Origin: Gammaproteobacteria bacterium
GTDB taxonomy: Bacteria; Pseudomonadota; Gammaproteobacteria; Xanthomonadales; Xanthomonadaceae
NCBI GenBank assembly: GCA_025352045.1
Contig: JANXUD010000096.1
Span: 1-41,089, forward strand
Direction of reading: 5' to 3'
DNA length: 41,089 nucleotides
Below, piece by piece: positions 26,623 through 34,200 of this stretch. The position numbers and the translations under genes were made by a program. Below the pieces are notes generated by a model that saw nothing but the letters and a program-made list of their open reading frames with translations, searched no databases and was not told the DNA's origin. Position 1 is the first letter of the stretch. Each line of letters opens with the position of its first letter.

Positions 26623-27552
26623 ATGGAGTCCTCGTCCGACCGGGCCCGCGCCTTTGCGCTCGCGCTGGCCCTGCACATCGGCCTGTTCCTGCTGATCTGG
26701 GGAAGCGCGTCCTGGATCGTCCCGTCCGCCGACGAGGCCGCGGCGGGCGAACCGGTGCAGGCTACGTTGCAGATGTCCGCCGCCGACCTCCGGCGCGCCG
26801 CGCAGGCGGTCGCCGCCGCACAGCACGCGCCGCCGACGCCCAAACCCCCGGAAGCGCCGAAACCGCAGCCCATTCCCGTGCCCAAGCCCCAGGTCGCGGA
26901 CGCACCCGCCCAGCCCGTACCGCAGGCGCGCCTCGACAAGCCCGACACCGTCGACCAGCAGGCCGTCTCCAAACTGGCCGAGCAGCCGGCCGACAAGCCC
27001 GCGCCAGAGGAACAGGAACAGAAGAACCGCCAGGCGCAGGTCGACCTGACCGAACAGCAGATCCGCCAGCGCATCGCCGAGCGTCGCCAGCAATTGCGCG
27101 CGCAGATCGAGGCGATCCAGCTCCAGCGCGACGCGGCGGCGAAAAGCACGCGTCTGGAGGAACAGCGCCTGCAGCAGCTCGCCGACCGCCAGGCCGCCGC
27201 TACGCCCGCGCCCGCCCGCAGTGCCACCCCCCAGGCCGCGCCGGTCGGCAATCGTGGCGTGGATGTGGGGCTGCTCGCGCGCTACAAGGCCGACATGCTG
27301 ATGACCGCCGACGGCAACTGGAACCACCTGGGCGTACCCGAGCGCACGCACTGCCAGGTCCGTTTCACCCAATTGACCGGGGGCGAGGTTATCAATGTCG
27401 AGTTCATCGCTTGCCCGTACGATGCGGGGGGCCGGGAAACCGTGGACCGCGCCCTGAGGAAGACCCCGATGCCCTACGCCGGATATGAAACGGTGTTCGT
27501 GCGCCAGGTGACGCTGGATTTTTGCCATCCGAGAGAGGAATGCTCCCCGTGA
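26623..27552 (+). CDS. tolA: Tol-Pal periplasm-spanning protein TolA
   Basis: The product is 309 aa. There is one N-terminal membrane helix (about 10-30), then a Pro-rich segment (PTPKPPEAPKPQPIPVPKP) and a long Gln/Arg/Ala helix (about 120-195) spanning the periplasm. The C-terminal domain of about 90 residues (ERTHCQVRFTQLTGGEVINV, then VFVRQVTLDF) binds Pal and TolB. The shape is TolA-like although the sequence of this family varies widely. It is shorter than E. coli TolA (421 aa). It overlaps tolB by 4 bases (GTGA). Confidence 0.93.
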   Translation: MESSSDRARAFALALALHIGLFLLIWGSASWIVPSADEAAAGEPVQATLQMSAADLRRAAQAVAAAQHAPPTPKPPEAPKPQPIPVPKPQVADAPAQPVPQARLDKPDTVDQQAVSKLAEQPADKPAPEEQEQKNRQAQVDLTEQQIRQRIAERRQQLRAQIEAIQLQRDAAAKSTRLEEQRLQQLADRQAAATPAPARSATPQAAPVGNRGVDVGLLARYKADMLMTADGNWNHLGVPERTHCQVRFTQLTGGEVINVEFIACPYDAGGRETVDRALRKTPMPYAGYETVFVRQVTLDFCHPREECSP

Positions 27553-28877
27553 AGAAACCCCGCTCCCCGATCAAGACATTGCTGGCGGTCTTCCTGCTCC
27601 TGCTTCCTGCCGCCTGGGCCCAGGCGCAGGGACTCGACATCGGCCTGGTCTCCGGCAACGAGGGGTCGCTGCCGATCGCCGTGGTCGCCATGCCCTACCA
27701 GGGCCATGGCACCGCGCCGGATACCGACGTGGCGTCGGTGATCCGCAACGACCTCAACCGCTCCGGCCAGTTCCGCTCCGACGATACGGCCAGCTTCAAG
27801 AACCAGCCGACCCGCGGCAGCGACATCGACTTCGCCGAGTGGCGGGCGCGGCGCCAGGACTTCGTCGTGGTGGGCCGCGTCCTGGATGCCGCCGATGGCG
27901 GCTACCGCGTCGAGTACGAGCTGTACGACGTGTCCAAGCCGCAAGCCCGGCTGCTGGGCCTTGCCATCGGCGGGCGGCCCAAGGGCATGCGCGACGTCGC
28001 GCACCAGGTCGCCGACCAGATCTACGAAAAGATACTGGGCGTGCGCGGGGCCTTCTTCACCCACATCGCCTACGTGACTGCGACCGGCCTCGGCGCCAGC
28101 ATGCAGTACTCGCTGATGGTCGCCGACTCCGACGGCTTCAATCCGCAGAGCATCGTGCACTCGCGCGAGCCGCTGCTGTCGCCAGCCTGGAGCCCGGATG
28201 GCAAGAAGCTCGCCTATGTGAGTTTCGAGCGCGGCAATTCGACCATCTACGTGCAGGAGACGCTGACCGGCGCGCGCCAGGTCGTGGCCAGCTTCAAGGG
28301 CATCAACGGTGCGCCGGCCTTCTCGCCGGACGGTAGCCGGCTGGCGATGACCCTGTCCAAGTCGGGCAATCCCGAAATCTACGTGATGGACCTTGGCAGC
28401 AAGGCGCTGACCCAGATCACCCACCACTACGGCATCGATACCGAGGCGATCTGGACCCCGGACGGCCGCAGCCTGCTGTTCACCTCCGATCGCGCCGGCA
28501 AGCCGCAGGTCTACTCCGTGCCGGCCTCTGGGGGCGAGCCGACCCGGCTGAGCTTCCAGGGCGAATCCAATGCGCGCGCCACCGTCAGTTTCGACGGGAA
28601 GAAGGTCGCCATGGCCCAGGGCACGGGTAATGTCTATCGGATCGCGGTGCTGGATCGCAGCTACGGCGGCAATGGCCGCTGGCAGACCCTGTCCCCGGGC
28701 AACCTGGACGAGTCCCCGAGCTTCGCTCCGAACGGCTCCATGCTGCTGTACGCGACCAAGGAAGGCCGCCGCGGCGTACTCTATGCCGTATCCGCCGACG
28801 GCCGGGTCCGCCTGCGCCTGGTGACCGCCGATGGCGACGTGCGCGAGCCGGCCTGGTCCCCGTTCAGGCAGCGCTGA
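27549..28877 (+). CDS. tolB: Tol-Pal beta-propeller protein TolB
   Basis: The product is 442 aa. A signal peptide (MKKPRSPIKTLLAVFLLLLP, cleaved after AQA) leads to the periplasm. An N-terminal alpha/beta domain is followed by a six-bladed propeller with repeated SPDGxxLAY/F units (SPAWSPDGKKLAYVS, FSPDGSRLAMTLS, WTPDGRSLLFTSD). It binds Pal and TolA. The GTG at 27549 is preferred: it overlaps the tolA stop and has GAGAGAGGAA 8-9 nt upstream. An ATG at 27540 lies too close to that ribosome-binding site. Confidence 0.96.
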   Translation: MKKPRSPIKTLLAVFLLLLPAAWAQAQGLDIGLVSGNEGSLPIAVVAMPYQGHGTAPDTDVASVIRNDLNRSGQFRSDDTASFKNQPTRGSDIDFAEWRARRQDFVVVGRVLDAADGGYRVEYELYDVSKPQARLLGLAIGGRPKGMRDVAHQVADQIYEKILGVRGAFFTHIAYVTATGLGASMQYSLMVADSDGFNPQSIVHSREPLLSPAWSPDGKKLAYVSFERGNSTIYVQETLTGARQVVASFKGINGAPAFSPDGSRLAMTLSKSGNPEIYVMDLGSKALTQITHHYGIDTEAIWTPDGRSLLFTSDRAGKPQVYSVPASGGEPTRLSFQGESNARATVSFDGKKVAMAQGTGNVYRIAVLDRSYGGNGRWQTLSPGNLDESPSFAPNGSMLLYATKEGRRGVLYAVSADGRVRLRLVTADGDVREPAWSPFRQR

Positions 28878-28929
28878 GACAGCCACCCGCACACTTGCTG
28901 AACCGCTTATTCAAGGAAAAGGACAATCC

Positions 28930-29454
28930 ATGAACAACACGACCCGCATCGCCGCGACCCTGATGGCCTGCCTGGCCATGGCCGCCTGCACGAAGAAGGT
29001 CAAGGAAGTCCCGCCGTCCGAGACCGGCACGATCGTCAATCCCGGCGCCCAGACGACTCCGATCGCCGAGACGACGCCGGGCCGCTATTCCGCCGCCGAC
29101 CTGGACACCGACTCCTGCCTGCGCCAGCGCGTGGTCTATTTCGATTTCAACGACGACACCCTGCGACCGGAATTCCAGGCCGTCGTCGCCTGCCACGCCA
29201 AGTACCTGCGTGACCAGCCGCAGTCGCGGATGAACCTGGAGGGCAATGCCGACGAACGCGGCACCCGCGAGTACAACCTCGGCCTGGGCGAGCGCCGCGG
29301 CAATGCGGTCATGGCGGCGGTGCAGGGCAACGGCGGTCCGGCCGCGCAGATGTCCGTGGTCAGCTACGGAGAAGAACGCCCCACCTGCGCCGACTCGACC
29401 GAGGAATGCTGGCAGCGCAATCGCCGGGTCGAGATCGTCTACACGACGCGCTGA
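28930..29454 (+). CDS. pal: Peptidoglycan-associated lipoprotein Pal
   Basis: The product is 174 aa. A lipoprotein signal ends at Cys20 (LAMAAC). The OmpA-like domain (about 70-174) contains VVYFDFNDDTLRPEF, the GNADERGTREYNLGLGERR peptidoglycan-binding motif, and a C-terminal RRVEIVYTTR. Pal anchors the outer membrane to peptidoglycan and is recycled by TolQRAB. AAGGAAAAGGAC precedes the ATG. Confidence 0.97.
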   Translation: MNNTTRIAATLMACLAMAACTKKVKEVPPSETGTIVNPGAQTTPIAETTPGRYSAADLDTDSCLRQRVVYFDFNDDTLRPEFQAVVACHAKYLRDQPQSRMNLEGNADERGTREYNLGLGERRGNAVMAAVQGNGGPAAQMSVVSYGEERPTCADSTEECWQRNRRVEIVYTTR

Positions 29455-29457
29455 TCC

Positions 29458-30306
29458 ATGGCACGCCAGACGATCATCGCCAGCGGCCTGCTCGCGCTTG
29501 CCGCCCTGTCCTTCGGCACCCTGTCCTACCCTGGCCCGGCCCACGCACAGCGCGTGAGCCTGGCTGACCGGGTCAGCGCCCTCGAGAGCCAGCAGGCCGC
29601 GCAGACCGGGTCCGCCGGCCAGGCCAATGTCGAGCTGCTCAACCGCCTGACCCAGTTGCAGTCGGAAGTGCAGGCGCTGCGCGGGCAGGTGGAGCAGTTG
29701 CAGAACGACAACGCCGCCCTGCGCGAGGGCAGCGACAATCGCTACAAGGACCTGGACGGCCGGCTGCAACGCATGGAGGCCACGCCGGGTGCTGCGCCGC
29801 CACTGTCCGCGGCGCCGCCGCGCGCACCGTCGGCAGCGAATCCGCCGCTGTCGTCGGGCCCGGACCTGGTGAACCGCATGCCGGCCGCGCCCTCCGGGCC
29901 GCCGGCCGCTGCTCCGGCTGGTGACGAACGGGCCAGCTACGACAGCGCGTTCGCGGCCCTGCGCGCCGGGGACTATGTCGCGTCGGCGCGGGGTTTCAAG
30001 GCCTATCTCGATGCTTTCCCGGGCGGTGCCCTGGCGCCCAATGCCTGGTACTGGCTGGGCGAGAGCTATTACGTTACCCAGAACTACCCGATCGCGCTGC
30101 AGAGTTTCGACACCCTGCTGCAGCGCTTTCCCGACTCCAGCAAGGCGCCCGACGCCCTGCTCAAGCGGGGCTTCGCCCAGATCGAGCTCGGCCAGGCCGG
30201 GCCGGGGCAGCAGACGCTCAACCGAGTGATCACCGACTACCCGGGCAGCGATGCGGCCCGCCTGGCCGCGGGCAAGCTGCGCACCCTGCAATTGCAGTCG
30301 CACTGA
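29458..30306 (+). CDS. cpoB: Cell division coordinator CpoB (YbgF)
   Basis: The product is 282 aa. A signal peptide (MARQTIIASGLLALAALSFG, cleaved near AHA) is followed by an N-terminal coiled coil (about 30-100, LNRLTQLQSEVQALRGQVEQ). A Pro/Ala linker leads to C-terminal TPR units (about 155-282, YDSAFAALRAGDYVASARGF, YWLGESYYVTQNYPIALQSF). CpoB trimerises, binds TolA and PBP1B, and links outer membrane constriction to septal peptidoglycan synthesis. It is the last gene of the tol-pal cluster. Confidence 0.95.
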   Translation: MARQTIIASGLLALAALSFGTLSYPGPAHAQRVSLADRVSALESQQAAQTGSAGQANVELLNRLTQLQSEVQALRGQVEQLQNDNAALREGSDNRYKDLDGRLQRMEATPGAAPPLSAAPPRAPSAANPPLSSGPDLVNRMPAAPSGPPAAAPAGDERASYDSAFAALRAGDYVASARGFKAYLDAFPGGALAPNAWYWLGESYYVTQNYPIALQSFDTLLQRFPDSSKAPDALLKRGFAQIELGQAGPGQQTLNRVITDYPGSDAARLAAGKLRTLQLQSH

Positions 30307-30355
30307 CCGGCGAGGGCGCGCAGAATAGCGCCCTTTCCGCTTCCAGACTTCCAGC

Positions 30356-31024
30356 ATGCCCGCGACTGACGCCGCGCCGATCGCCGACCGGCTGCGCCTG
30401 ACCGAAATCTTCCTGTCCCTGCAGGGCGAATCGCGCAGCGTCGGATGGCCGACCGTGTTCGTGCGCCTGACCGGCTGCCCGCTGCGCTGCCAGTACTGCG
30501 ACACGGCCTATGCGTTCCACGGCGGTGAATGGTGGGACATCAACGCCATCCTGGCCGAGGTTGCACGCCACGGCGTGCGACATGTCTGCGTGACCGGCGG
30601 CGAGCCGCTGGCGCAGAAGCGCTGCCTTGTCCTGCTTGAACGCCTGTGCGATGCCGGCTACGAGGTGTCGCTCGAGACCTCCGGCGCAATCGATGTGTCG
30701 GCCGTGGACCCGCGCGTCTCGCGCGTCGTTGACCTGAAGACCCCGGGTTCGATGGAAATGCCGCGCAACCTGCTGGCGAACATCCCCTTGCTGGGCGCGC
30801 GCGACCAGGTGAAGTTCGTCATTTGCGACCGCGCCGACTACGACTGGGCCCGCGGCATGCTGGCCGAGCACGCGCTGGTGGATCGCTGCGAAGTGCTGTT
30901 CTCGCCCAGCTTCGACCAGGTGCCGGCCCGCGAGCTGGCGGAGTGGATCCTCGCCGACCGCCTGCCGGTGCGCTTCCAGATGCAGCTGCACAAGCAGTTG
31001 TGGGGCGAGGAGCGCGGCAAGTGA
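30356..31024 (+). CDS. queE: 7-carboxy-7-deazaguanine synthase
   Basis: The product is 222 aa. This radical SAM enzyme makes 7-carboxy-7-deazaguanine in queuosine (preQ0) synthesis. The iron-sulfur ligands are Cys41, Cys45 and Cys48 ([15 protein letters not shown]), the QueE-type CxxxCxx[19 protein letters not shown] and VCVTGGEPL are other family motifs. The stop overlaps the queC GTG by 4 bases. Confidence 0.95.
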   Translation: MPATDAAPIADRLRLTEIFLSLQGESRSVGWPTVFVRLTGCPLRCQYCDTAYAFHGGEWWDINAILAEVARHGVRHVCVTGGEPLAQKRCLVLLERLCDAGYEVSLETSGAIDVSAVDPRVSRVVDLKTPGSMEMPRNLLANIPLLGARDQVKFVICDRADYDWARGMLAEHALVDRCEVLFSPSFDQVPARELAEWILADRLPVRFQMQLHKQLWGEERGK

Positions 31025-31692
31025 CGGCGCGCGCGGTGGTGCTGGTGTCGGGCGGCATGGATTCGGCGGTGGTGCTGGCGCTGGCCCGAGAGCGCGGCCT
31101 GGATTGCCACGCGCTGACCGTCAGCTATGGCCAACGACATTCGGCCGAACTGGCCGCGGCCGCGGAATTGGCGCAACTGCAGGGCGCGGTCGAACACAAG
31201 CTGGTGGTCGTGGACCTGCGCAGCATCGGCGGCTCGGCGCTGACCGCCGACATCGCCGTGCCCGAGCAGGCGGGCGAGGGCATCCCGGTCACCTATGTGC
31301 CCGCGCGCAACACCATCATGCTTTCGATGGCGCTGGGCTGGGCCGAGGTGCTGGGCGCGCAGGAAATCCATTGCGGCGTGAACGCGGTGGATTATTCGGG
31401 CTATCCCGACTGTCGGCCCGAGTTCATCGCCGCATTCGAATCGCTGGCGCGACTGGCCACCAAGGCCGGCGTCGAGGGCCGGCCGCTGTCGGTGCGCGCG
31501 CCGCTGATGCGCCTGTCCAAGGCCGACATCGCCCGCGAGGGCGTGCGCCTGGGCGTGGATTTCTCGCGCACGGTGAGCTGCTACCAGGCCGATGCCGACG
31601 GGCGCGCCTGCGGGCGCTGCGATGCCTGCCGTCTGCGGGCGCAGGGGTTCGCGGAAGCGGGTATGAAGGATCCGACACGGTACCAAGCCTAG
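31021..31692 (+). CDS. queC: 7-cyano-7-deazaguanine (preQ0) synthase
   Basis: The product is 223 aa. It converts carboxydeazaguanine to preQ0 with ATP and ammonia. The PP-loop is [13 protein letters not shown] (about 9-21). [10 protein letters not shown] and [17 protein letters not shown] are family motifs. Four cysteines near the C-terminus ([20 protein letters not shown]) bind zinc. GTG start at 31021 is coupled to queE. The preQ0 pathway here serves tRNA queuosine; no folate or toyocamycin-type genes are nearby. Confidence 0.96.
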   Translation: MTARAVVLVSGGMDSAVVLALARERGLDCHALTVSYGQRHSAELAAAAELAQLQGAVEHKLVVVDLRSIGGSALTADIAVPEQAGEGIPVTYVPARNTIMLSMALGWAEVLGAQEIHCGVNAVDYSGYPDCRPEFIAAFESLARLATKAGVEGRPLSVRAPLMRLSKADIAREGVRLGVDFSRTVSCYQADADGRACGRCDACRLRAQGFAEAGMKDPTRYQA

Positions 31693-31714
31693 CGGGGTGG
31701 TCATTTAAGACGGT

Positions 31715-31736
31715 GTGGGAGCGGCTTGAGCCGCGA
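31715..31736. repeat. Single arm of the dispersed repeat upstream of tRNA-Lys
   Basis: 21/22 matches to the arm (TTGAG instead of TTCAG in the loop). It ends 5 bp before the tRNA -10 box, so it occupies the -35 region. Confidence 0.75.
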
Positions 31737-31741
31737 TGCGT

Positions 31742-31747
31742 TAAAAT
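31742..31747 (+). promoter_or_regulatory. -10 box of the tRNA-Lys gene
   Basis: TAAAAT lies 12 bp before the tRNA and is followed by a GC-rich stretch (CGCGGCCCGG), which fits a discriminator of a stringently controlled stable-RNA promoter. No clear -35; the expected place is covered by a repeat arm. Confidence 0.5.
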
Positions 31748-31759
31748 CGCGGCCCGGAT

Positions 31760-31835
31760 GGGTCGTTAGCTCAGTTGGTAGAGCAGAAGACTTTTAATCT
31801 TTTGGTCCCGAGTTCGAGTCTCGGACGACCCACCA
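31760..31835 (+). tRNA. tRNA-Lys (anticodon UUU)
   Basis: A full cloverleaf of 76 nt with encoded CCA. The acceptor stem is GGGTCGT/ACGACCC. The D-loop region is TAGCTCAGTTGGTAGAGCA. The anticodon stem AAGA/TCTT holds loop CTTTTAA with anticodon TTT. The T arm is CCGAGTTCGAGTCTCGG. The short anticodon stem carries an A-A at its fifth pair position. The 3' end is the source of the downstream repeats. Confidence 0.97.
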
Positions 31836-32210
31836 TCCAGTCCTAGCAGGACTCGAACTTAATGAGAAAAGCCGGTTTACCCCGGCGAAATGGGAGCCTT
31901 TTGGTTCGCCGGCTTTTCTCCGCCCGCCCGTTTTTGTCGGCCGCAGCCCGATTTTCTCTAAATCGACTTTGGGCGGAAAAAGGTGATTCAGCCTTTTTGC
32001 TCAGGTTCGAGTGCCTGTGAGACCACCATCCAGTCCGGCGGTTCTTGAAACCAAAGAGAGCGCGCCGAGTCTCCCAGCCAAATGCTGGCCTTCCGGGCAT
32101 GGCGCTAATTTTTGTAGGTCGGTTTCGGGAACGTAAGCCCGCGGCTTCTCGAAAAAGGCTTTCCGCCGACAAAGGCTATCTGAACTTTTCTGCTCAGGTT
32201 CAAGTAGCCG
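31802..32210 (+). repeat. rtT-like tRNA-Lys 3'-end repeats, first cluster
   Basis: The tRNA 3' end plus flank (CCACCATCCAGTC, 31830-31842) recurs at 32023-32035, 193 bp downstream, preceded by a T-arm-like CAGGTTCGAGTGCCTG. A third, decayed copy (CTGCTCAGGTTCAAGTAGCC) lies near 32191-32210. The units share diverged sequence between these marks (for example AAAAAGG near the end of each). They contain no convincing gene; Arg-rich minus-strand frames here follow from the repeat composition. Confidence 0.7.
31864..31920 (+). terminator. Long hairpin after tRNA-Lys, possible terminator or processing site
   Basis: GAGAAAAGCCGG (31864-31875) and CCGGCTTTTCTC (31909-31920) are a perfect 12-bp inverted repeat. 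An alternative inner pairing CCGGCGAA/TTCGCCGG (31882-31889 with 31905-31912) competes with it. A T run follows further on (GTTTTTG near 31930). Confidence 0.55.
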
Positions 32211-32449
32211 CTTGCATGGGAAGCAGCCCGCATCTCTCGGAACAAATAGGGACCGCTGACTGGCGACCGAGCGTATGCCTTATTCGCAGGCGTCGAACCT
32301 TGGCCTCTGGACGCGCCGCGCCAACCTCGTGGTAATGCGCTAGAGTTTGCGACGGGGTTCATTTTGCTAAGCATGTTCACGGCTAGTTAGCTAAAACGCC
32401 CCTTTGGCAGTTGCTTAACTGGCGAACACACATAGCGAAGCGAGTCATC
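32211..32449. other. Gap between the first repeat cluster and the hsdM remnant
   Basis: No supported gene. Base composition shifts from GC-rich to more AT-rich at about 32330. The last 110 bp (32340-32449) may be the original upstream region of the hsdM remnant; TTGCTTAACTGG near 32411 is a weak -35-like sequence. Confidence 0.4.
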
Positions 32450-32509
32450 ATGATAACCGGCGAAATCAAGTCGAAAGTCGACAGCATCTGGACATGGCGC
32501 CCGAATTGA
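32450..32509 (+). pseudogene. 5' remnant of a type I restriction methyltransferase gene (hsdM)
   Basis: ATG at 32450 begins MITGEIKSKVDSIW, then TWRPN and a stop. The first 14 residues match the very conserved start of HsdM-type N6-adenine methyltransferases (M-x-TGE-x-KS-x-D-x-IW, normally continuing DAFWSGG). Similarity ends abruptly at about 32491, where an unrelated frame takes over. The rest of hsdM, hsdS and hsdR is absent, so this is a deletion scar of a restriction-modification system. Short match, but position-specific and starting exactly at an ATG. Confidence 0.55.
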
Positions 32510-32844
32510 TTTCAAGCCCGAGTTACGCTGCGGGGGCGCAGTCCATGAAGGGCTTGGGGCATAACGCCGGCGCTCTGGGGGCTGTGCTCGATGTCGCAAA
32601 AGCGTTGAATCCGGAGAATTCGACGGGCGAGCGCATACACGGCGGAGCTGGCGCAACGATATGGGCTGTCACGTCTCTCGCCGGCCAGCCAGAAATTGCC
32701 CTCACATACACCGCTGTCGATCGTGCTGCCAGCAACACGCAGTACATCAATGATGATGGGTCGATCACAAGGGGATACCCGGCTGTCGGACTCTACATCG
32801 AGGATCTGCACATGCGAGACCCGTACGTTATAGGGAATCCTTGA
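32494..32844 (+). CDS. Hypothetical protein, probably the 3' remnant of a larger gene
   Basis: The frame gives 116 aa. I do not recognise a family. It has a Gly/Ala-rich centre (KGLGHNAGALGAVLDVAKAL, then GGAGATIWAVTSLAG) of the kind seen in the last part of RHS-type and other polymorphic secreted toxins, and a hydrophilic end. The ATG at 32494 has no Shine-Dalgarno, and the frame stays open upstream into the hsdM remnant. So the visible N-terminus is likely created by the deletion junction at about 32491. The stop is directly followed by the ATG of a membrane protein gene, so the two were probably a coupled pair. AT-richer than the core genes, consistent with transfer. Confidence 0.45.
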   Translation: MAPELISSPSYAAGAQSMKGLGHNAGALGAVLDVAKALNPENSTGERIHGGAGATIWAVTSLAGQPEIALTYTAVDRAASNTQYINDDGSITRGYPAVGLYIEDLHMRDPYVIGNP

Positions 32845-33333
32845 ATGCTTGACCCAATGCGCGGACTTCGAATGTTGTACGCCGCTGCTGTCGACGCGCA
32901 GAGAATTCGACCAGGAATTGATTTCTATTTCTTTCCGTTCGTATTCTTTAGCATATTCTTTGCGGCTTTTGGCCGAAGTGTTTTCTCATTGCTTGGCTTC
33001 GTTCCACTGAAGGAGCTTTGTAGCGCGCCAACTTCATGCCTCGGTCTAGACGGCACCGAGCTAGCAGGATATGTCATAGGAGTTCTTCTTACGACCGTGC
33101 TTCTGGAGCGGCGAAGTTCTGCGATTCAAGCTGAGTTTGCAGAAGTCTCGGCCAGAACTCTCCCCAGACGAATCGCTGTGCTCTTGCTCACCTTCGGCGT
33201 CGCCTTCGTCGAGTTTTGGCTCAGCTATTGGACGCCTTGGGGTTGCGTCCTGACATCAATCTGCTATCTGTTAGTGCTCACCGGGGCTTCGGATAACGCC
33301 TTTCAGCCGAGCGAAGGTCCGAAGTCCCGATAG
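32845..33333 (+). CDS. Hypothetical four-helix membrane protein
   Basis: The product is 162 aa with four hydrophobic segments at about 27-52 (YFFPFVFFSIFFAAFGRSVF), 70-90, 113-131 and 136-152. No motif I can name. It follows the preceding ORF without a gap (TGA then ATG), which suggests translational coupling. A membrane protein coupled to the end of a possible toxin would fit an immunity protein, but this rests on arrangement alone. Low GC at third positions compared with flanking core genes marks it as acquired. Confidence 0.55.
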   Translation: MLDPMRGLRMLYAAAVDAQRIRPGIDFYFFPFVFFSIFFAAFGRSVFSLLGFVPLKELCSAPTSCLGLDGTELAGYVIGVLLTTVLLERRSSAIQAEFAEVSARTLPRRIAVLLLTFGVAFVEFWLSYWTPWGCVLTSICYLLVLTGASDNAFQPSEGPKSR

Positions 33334-33500
33334 CTGAGCTGAATGCAGCAGCGCTATTGCGATCCGCAGGTGGGGTAAACGGAGCCGCGAAGGAAGCTTC
33401 CATTGCGCTAAAAGAGGGTAGTCAGGCCGCAGCAGGAAGAGCAGCTACTGGCACCGTCGGGGCTGCTCGCGACCTAGACACAGCGCAACGGAATCATTGA
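33297..33500 (+). pseudogene. Open frame without a clear start, possible gene remnant
   Basis: A stop-free frame of 67 codons ends at TGA 33498-33500, overlapping the end of the membrane gene at its 5' side. The reading AELNAAALLRSAGGVNGAAK, then EGSQAAAGRAATGT, is Ala/Gly-rich and looks like the tail of a longer protein. No ATG is present in frame (one TTG). It ends just before the ribosome-binding site of the next small gene. May be chance. Confidence 0.25.
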
Positions 33501-33510
33501 GGGAGTTGTC

Positions 33511-33717
33511 ATGCGGCCAACCATGATTGTCATGTGTTTAACACTTTTTCTTACGGCGTGTTCAATATTTTCGCTGTTTTTGACTCGAGTTGTATTGGGC
33601 CGAAACTCAATTACTGTTTTTGGCGTCGTGCTCTTGGTTGTCGCTTTGGCCTGCGTCTGGTGGCTGGTAAAGATCGCACTCGCGTACGTAAGGGGCGAGG
33701 GGCATAAGTTTCGATAG
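33511..33717 (+). CDS. Small membrane protein, two helices
   Basis: The product is 68 aa with two hydrophobic stretches (about 4-26 and 34-58) and a basic end. GAGGGAG lies 5-11 nt before the ATG, a good ribosome-binding site. No family recognised. The sequence up to Cys17 (IVMCLTLFLTAC) could alternatively be read as a lipoprotein signal. AT-richer than the core. Confidence 0.5.
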   Translation: MRPTMIVMCLTLFLTACSIFSLFLTRVVLGRNSITVFGVVLLVVALACVWWLVKIALAYVRGEGHKFR

Positions 33718-33779
33718 GCGAATCGGTCCGCCTTAGGTCGATCGAGTTAACTTCAGTAGCAGCCGCGCATCATCCGCAA

Positions 33780-33808
33780 CAAAAAGCCCGCGCACTGCGC
33801 GGACTTTT
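33780..33808 (+). terminator. Rho-independent terminator after the 68-aa gene
   Basis: AAAAAGCCCGCGC and GCGCGGACTTTT pair with one mismatch around a 3-nt ACT loop and end in a T run. Confidence 0.8.
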
Positions 33809-34200
33809 CGTTGCCGCTGCGGCAGCTTACTGCTGCGACGTCCCCCGCGACGTCCCCCCGCTTTCAGTAGCGGGAGTGACTGGAGTCCGGTTTAAGGTCG
33901 TAGGACCGGCCACTGCGCACTTCCTGACGTGGGGCGGATTGCTGAGACCGCATATGGCCCCGGTCCAGTAGCTGCTTCAGGCTACACCCGCTCGGTGGAA
34001 GTTACCCTCGACCCTGCTCGTCGTCGGGAAACGGATTTTCGTTCCCTGATAGCGGAGCAGGGAATCGGGCAGCAGAGGGCTTCGTAGCTGCTGCTTAGCC
34101 CGGCAAAGCGGTGGAGGCGATTCGAAATCGCAATATTTCTCTGTTATTTTCGCTGAAAGCAGGCAATTGGCGGCTGAGAGGCTTGAGCAGCTGACTGCGC
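33809..34200. other. Gap without a convincing gene
   Basis: A tandem CGACGTCCCCCG-type duplication occurs at 33836-33860. A plus-strand frame is open from 33896 to 34087 and reads ASGYTRSVEVTLDPARRRET near its end, but it has only GTG starts and is short enough to be chance. A minus-strand frame at 33977-34210 looks like its shadow. AT-rich sequence near 34125-34155 has no clear role. Confidence 0.35.

Noticed and set aside
31996-32028. Possible second tRNA gene, from a T-arm and acceptor-like sequence ending in CCA
   Set aside because: Only the 3' part is present; no D arm or anticodon arm precedes it. Treated as a repeat of the tRNA-Lys end.
31843-32172. Arg-rich 109-codon minus-strand frame after tRNA-Lys, reminiscent of the protamine-like Tpr of E. 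coli tyrT
   Set aside because: It runs antisense to the repeat units; a similar RPAFG-TGWW stretch recurs at 34144-34350 only because the DNA repeat recurs. No ribosome-binding site.
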